Source: AP-15 sp963846635
GTDB taxonomy: Bacteria > Pseudomonadota > Alphaproteobacteria > ATCC43930 > CGMCC-115725
Assembly (NCBI GenBank): GCA_963846635.1
Contig: CAWJXM010000025.1
Location: 62,001-126,000, forward strand
DNA: 64,000 nt
Direction of reading: 5' to 3'
The notes below the pieces were generated by a model. It was not told where the DNA came from. It ran no database searches and saw only the letters and a program-made list of their open reading frames with translations. A program made the position numbers and the translations under genes. Positions 62,846-64,000 of the stretch are shown here, piece by piece. Within the stretch, counting starts at the first letter, position 1. Each line of letters starts with the position of its first letter.

Positions 62846-63223
62846 TCATCTGCCGGCCACTTCAAAAGTGAAATGTCCTTGGGTCGTATGGGTGTCGACC
62901 GAAAGCGCATGCCACGTGACCGTGTAGGTGCCGGCCGGCAGCGGCTTTAGCGGGACCCGCAGCTCGGTCGGGTTCTGCGCATCGACCGCGGCCGGGCCGC
63001 TATCGACGTTGGTGCCGGATTTGTCGGTCACCGTCGCGGTCGTGAAAGCCGGTTCGAGCTGCTGCGTGAACCACATCGTCACGGCGGCGGGGGCGGTCGG
63101 CACCGAGCTGCCGACCGCCGGACTCGCATGATCGAGAAAGGCGTGCGCGCTCACGCCTTGGGGAACGAGGGGGATGGCGGCGGCGCAGACCGCGGCGGCC
63201 GCAATCATGCGATGCGTTACCAT
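62846..63223 (-). CDS. copC: Copper resistance protein CopC
   Basis: This 125-residue periplasmic copper carrier has a signal peptide cleaved before HAFLDHASPA, so the mature N-terminal His can bind Cu(II). The other ligands are Asp and His in SVDTHTTQGHFTFEV. The fold is the CopC Greek-key barrel (VTMWFTQQLEPAFTTATV). The ATG at 63223 overlaps the stop of the upstream gene. It delivers copper to the CopD fusion encoded next. Confidence 0.93.
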   Translation of the reverse strand: MVTHRMIAAAAVCAAAIPLVPQGVSAHAFLDHASPAVGSSVPTAPAAVTMWFTQQLEPAFTTATVTDKSGTNVDSGPAAVDAQNPTELRVPLKPLPAGTYTVTWHALSVDTHTTQGHFTFEVAGR

Positions 63224-64000
63224 TGCGTGATCGGCCTTCCGATGCTTTTCGGGAACAAATCGTCGAGATAGAAATGAAGCTGGACGACGCCGCCAATGCC
63301 GTGCCCCGACAAGCTGTTGGTCGGGATGATCATCTCCGCCCCGACCTGGAAATATTGCCCGGCCCAGATCACCCCGGGTTGCACCGTGCCGGTGGTCGTC
63401 CCGCCATAGCCGCGATTGAAGGGTGAGGTCAGCGCGAATTCGACGAGCGGGATCATCCGGTTGAATGGCGGCCCCAGCCCCACGTCCCTGACGTCGCTTT
63501 GCAGATAGGGAATGCTGTATTCGATCGCAAAGCCGTAAAAGACGCTGTTTGGGTTCTGGAAGCCCATTGTCTCGGTCTGCGTCGGGAAGTTCACGGCGAT
63601 GTTCCCGGTCAGCGCGAACGGCTTCAGCCACGGCAGCGAGTTGGGCAGGTCGCCAAAACCCTTGCCGAAATCAAAGGTCGGCGACAGGGTCGTAAAGGCG
63701 GGCGCCCCCACCGCCAAATTCCCGGTATTGCCCCAGCTCACATCGAGTGCCGCCAGCGCCATCGCCTCGTGCGGGGCATTGATGAAAAGCTGGTATTGCG
63801 TCCCGGTATTAAGTCCGCCCAAGCCGGTCACGGTCGGCAGGCCGGGCGGCTCGGATGTGCTCCCATTGACTGCCGAGCGTGAAGTCCCAATTGGGGGTGA
63901 TCAGCATCGACAGATCGCTGCCGATGTCGAGTTCGCGCGAGCCGTCGCTCTGCGTCGGGTTGAGTGAGATGGTCGGCAGCGAGGCCTCATCGGCGACGAA
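63217..64000 (-). CDS. Probable outer-membrane beta-barrel protein, C-terminal part, frame broken once
   Basis: The gene enters from the right edge and ends at 63217. The first readable part is ADEASLPTISLNPTQSDGSR, then DLSMLITPNWDFTLGSQWEH. An extra base near 63853 shifts the frame, and the product continues PPGLPTVTGLGGLNTGTQYQ, DFGKGFGDLPNSLPWLKPFA, GAEMIIPTNSLSGHGIGG and VVQLHFYLDDLFP. Alternating aromatic strands and no long hydrophobic segment suggest a porin-like barrel. The start lies outside. Its stop overlaps the copC start, so it is co-transcribed and may help copper cross the outer membrane. Confidence 0.65.

Noticed and set aside
1..64000. Programmed ribosomal frameshifting as a cause of the many breaks
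   Set aside because: The sites lack a common slippery heptamer or downstream structure and occur in unrelated genes.
1..64000. CRISPR arrays, tRNA, rRNA, integrase or transposase genes
   Set aside because: No spaced direct repeats, no T-loop-like tRNA ends and no recombinase motifs were found on reading both strands.

Overview
The window looks like a chromosomal segment of a GC-rich, free-living alphaproteobacterium. Two lines of gene order support this. One is argH, a small LptM-type lipoprotein, lysA and a TIGR02302/DUF4175 membrane protein in overlapping order, with a TlpA-like thioredoxin gene divergent to argH. The other is rpoZ, rel/spoT, acpS, lepB and rnc in a row. IF-1, ParE, GluQ-RS, Coq7 and the intergenic palindromic repeats fit the same class. 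I cannot name a genus. No tRNA, rRNA, CRISPR array, integrase, transposase or replication origin was recognised.

Layout. 1-215 is the N-terminus of a PfkB-family sugar kinase. 721-3929 is a CP-ATP-grasp / alpha-E / transglutaminase triad, the set usually found with the proteasome-like peptidase Anbu, which is absent here. 4193-8584 is a glycogen block: glycogen phosphorylase, phosphoglucomutase and a decayed 4-alpha-glucanotransferase remnant. 8610-15292 holds the lysA/argH block, a TlpA-like protein and an esterase. 15385-18300 holds GluQ-RS, a two-gene phage-tail-like remnant, MsrB and a small DUF6961-like protein. 18470-23387 holds parE, a cold-shock gene, infA, a DEAD-box helicase, a stand-alone AsnC domain and a Rieske protein.

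23542-29196 and 40916-49189 are accessory catabolic regions rich in oxygenases and lyases: a MetE-like protein, an HpcH/HpaI aldolase, tandem and single VOC dioxygenase-like proteins, three luciferase-like monooxygenases, an HsaA-like flavin monooxygenase, a PF10014 2OG-Fe(II) dioxygenase, a D-2-hydroxyacid dehydrogenase, a Gfo/Idh oxidoreductase and an AroQ-like protein with a degenerate active site. Between them lie CDP-diacylglycerol pyrophosphatase, ComEC, a stress protein, an SDR, a metallophosphoesterase-cupredoxin pair, an NHL protein, a GlcG/HbpS protein, a cytochrome c, a transmembrane-only ABC half and a VapBC-type pair. 49278-53500 holds a lytic transglycosylase, an ABC exporter, DsbB and Coq7. 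54268-59183 is the rpoZ-rel-acpS-lepB-rnc unit. 59193-64000 holds a secreted PHB-depolymerase-like esterase and a copper region: a CopD/cytochrome c/redoxin fusion, CopC and a barrel-like protein cut by the window end.

A window-wide peculiarity is at least 17 single-base frameshifts in otherwise well-conserved genes, 13 of them consistent with one extra base. In each case the product continues cleanly in another frame, with no further decay, and most restored lengths match the family. This looks more like uncorrected indels in the assembly than seventeen independent pseudogenes. The affected genes are given below with their full extent and the break positions.
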